This document shows positions 37,209 through 38,159 of a stretch of DNA of 38,159 nt, in pieces; positions within the stretch are counted from its first letter, which is position 1; each line of letters opens with the position of its first letter. Origin of the DNA: Mariprofundus sp. (GTDB taxonomy: Bacteria; Pseudomonadota; Zetaproteobacteria; Mariprofundales; Mariprofundaceae); assembly GCA_030951025.1 (NCBI GenBank), contig JAUZQK010000102.1:1-38159 (forward strand), written 5' to 3'. The notes below the pieces were generated by a model. The model had not been told where the DNA came from. It made no database searches and saw only the letters and a program-made list of their open reading frames with translations. A program made the position numbers and the translations under genes.

Positions 37209-37742
37209 TTACGCTTTCTTACCTTCCTTCATTGCTACGTATTCATCAACATAGCGTACGCCTTTACCTTTATAAGGTTCTGGCGGACGGAAAGCACGAA
37301 TCTCAGCAGCCACCTGGCCAACTTTTTGTTTGTCGATACCACTGACTGTGATAAAGCTCTTCTCAACGACGGCTTCTACACCATCTGGCAATGCATATTC
37401 AACCGGATGAGAAAAACCAAGCGACAAGTTTAACTTTTTACCTTGCGACTGAGCCCGATAACCAACACCGCGCAATTCAAGTTTCTTTTCAAAACCCTTG
37501 GTTACACCAATGACATTCGATGCCAGTAAGGCGCGCACCAGGCCATAAAAAGACTTGGTCTTTTTGGTGCCCAAATCTGAACACAGCACCTTCAGCACAC
37601 TGCCGTCTTGCTCAACAGTAATACCTGCAAATAATGGTGAGGTGAGCTCACCCTTGCTGCCCTTGATAGTGACTGAACTCGCATCAATACGAGCTTCAAC
37701 ACCAGCCGGAAGCGTAATAGGTTGTTTACCAACACGTGACAT
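37209..37742 (-). CDS. rplF: Ribosomal protein uL6
   Basis: This 177-residue large-subunit protein near the factor-binding site has two similar domains. It starts MSRVGKQPITLPAGVEARI, contains VTKGFEKKLELRGVGYRAQS and LNLSLGFSHPVEY, and ends with the diagnostic FRPPEPYKGKGVRYVDEYV. It is the same length as E. coli L6. Confidence 0.98.
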   Translation of the reverse strand: MSRVGKQPITLPAGVEARIDASSVTIKGSKGELTSPLFAGITVEQDGSVLKVLCSDLGTKKTKSFYGLVRALLASNVIGVTKGFEKKLELRGVGYRAQSQGKKLNLSLGFSHPVEYALPDGVEAVVEKSFITVSGIDKQKVGQVAAEIRAFRPPEPYKGKGVRYVDEYVAMKEGKKA

Positions 37743-37750
37743 ATCTTACC

Positions 37751-38146
37751 TCAAAATACCGTACAAAGAACTTCGCCGCCAATGTTTGCAGCACGCGCGT
37801 TCTTGTCGGTCATAATTCCCTGTGAAGTGCTGATCAAGGCAACGCCATAACCATTTTTCACACGTGGTACATCTTCAGCAGCGGCATACACACGACGGCC
37901 AGACTTCGACACGCGGGTAATTTCCTGAATGATTGCTTTACCTTCATCATCATAACGCAAGGTAATGCGCAGAAAGCGATGGCCTTTATGGTTATAGGCT
38001 TTCACCGCACCAATATACCCTTCTTTCTTGAACACTTCCGCCATCGACAAAAGCATATTACTGGCTGGCATTTCGATTCTCTCGATTCCAGCTTGTTGCG
38101 CGTTACGAATACGCGTCAACATATCGGCTATACGATCCATCATCAT
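37751..38146 (-). CDS. rpsH: Ribosomal protein uS8
   Basis: This 131-residue small-subunit assembly protein also represses the spc operon in E. coli. It has RIADMLTRIRNAQQAGIERI, VFKKEGYIGAVKAYNHKGHR and the C-terminal ALISTSQGIMTDKNARAANI, ending in GGEVLCTVF. Three consecutive ATG codons (38146, 38143, 38140) are possible starts. GAGGAAT at the window edge (38153-38159) fits the first. Upstream operon genes (rpsN, rplE and others) would lie outside the window. Confidence 0.97.
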   Translation of the reverse strand: MMMDRIADMLTRIRNAQQAGIERIEMPASNMLLSMAEVFKKEGYIGAVKAYNHKGHRFLRITLRYDDEGKAIIQEITRVSKSGRRVYAAAEDVPRVKNGYGVALISTSQGIMTDKNARAANIGGEVLCTVF

Positions 38147-38159
38147 AATATAATTCCTC

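Noticed and set aside
1-38159. CRISPR arrays, tRNA or rRNA genes, intact insertion sequences
   Set aside because: No spaced direct-repeat array, cloverleaf-like segment, rRNA sequence or transposase was seen on reading both strands.

Overview
The window reads as a chromosomal segment of a Gram-negative proteobacterium of roughly medium GC. The evidence is an Mla outer-membrane lipid transport operon, a periplasmic-bridge AsmA-family protein, an outer-membrane beta-barrel, a lipoprotein lipase, YciB, Tas and AnmK, and a proteobacterial-type spc/alpha ribosomal operon. My impression is a deep-branching marine proteobacterium, possibly a Zetaproteobacterium (Mariprofundus-like). That placement is inference from gene content and cannot be proven here.

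Layout. (1) 113-7884 (+): a multi-pass membrane protein of GT-C-like shape, then mlaF-mlaE-mlaD-mlaC and a very large AsmA/YhdP-like protein. The reading frame of the last one continues upstream of its first ATG through a transmembrane helix to a CTG codon that overlaps the mlaC stop. (2) 7925-11819 (+): hemA-prfA-prmC and a small membrane protein with an M50-like motif, tightly overlapped. (3) 11910-17147 (+): an HDOD protein, a CLC chloride transporter/channel with CBS domains, a UvrD/Rep helicase and an ArsC-family protein, converging on (4) a hybrid sensor histidine kinase (17137-19206, -). (5) 19307-23146 (+): a four-gene overlapping cluster of a guanine-deaminase-like enzyme, tas, anmK and a YdjM-type membrane hydrolase. 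(6) 23233-24382 (-): ppa, a VF530-family protein and an unknown 97-residue protein. (7) 24383-26403: an AT-richer accessory stretch with a perfect 40-nt palindrome, a secreted Cys-rich protein, a three-helix membrane protein, an outer-membrane barrel and a triple GGGGTCA-type repeat. (8) 26404-29798: an MscS channel, rnhA, a lipoprotein lipase and yciB. (9) 29814-30205 (-): a scar of a type I restriction-modification locus. It has the N-terminus of HsdM with one frameshift, followed directly by what looks like the HsdR C-terminus. (10) 30303-38159 (-): a strong terminator and the end of the ribosomal operon, in transcription order rpsH-rplF-rplR-rpsE-rpmD-rplO-secY-adk-infA-rpmJ-rpsM-rpsK-rpsD-rpoA-rplQ.

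Most of the window is conserved housekeeping sequence. No CRISPR array, intact transposase, tRNA or rRNA was seen. The most informative non-routine signals are the CTG start in the Mla/AsmA operon, the hsd deletion scar, the perfect palindrome beside the Cys-rich/membrane gene pair, and the pair of mutually exclusive hairpins between infA and rpmJ. I did not find a clearly new multi-gene system. The 24531-25406 locus is the best candidate for something undescribed.
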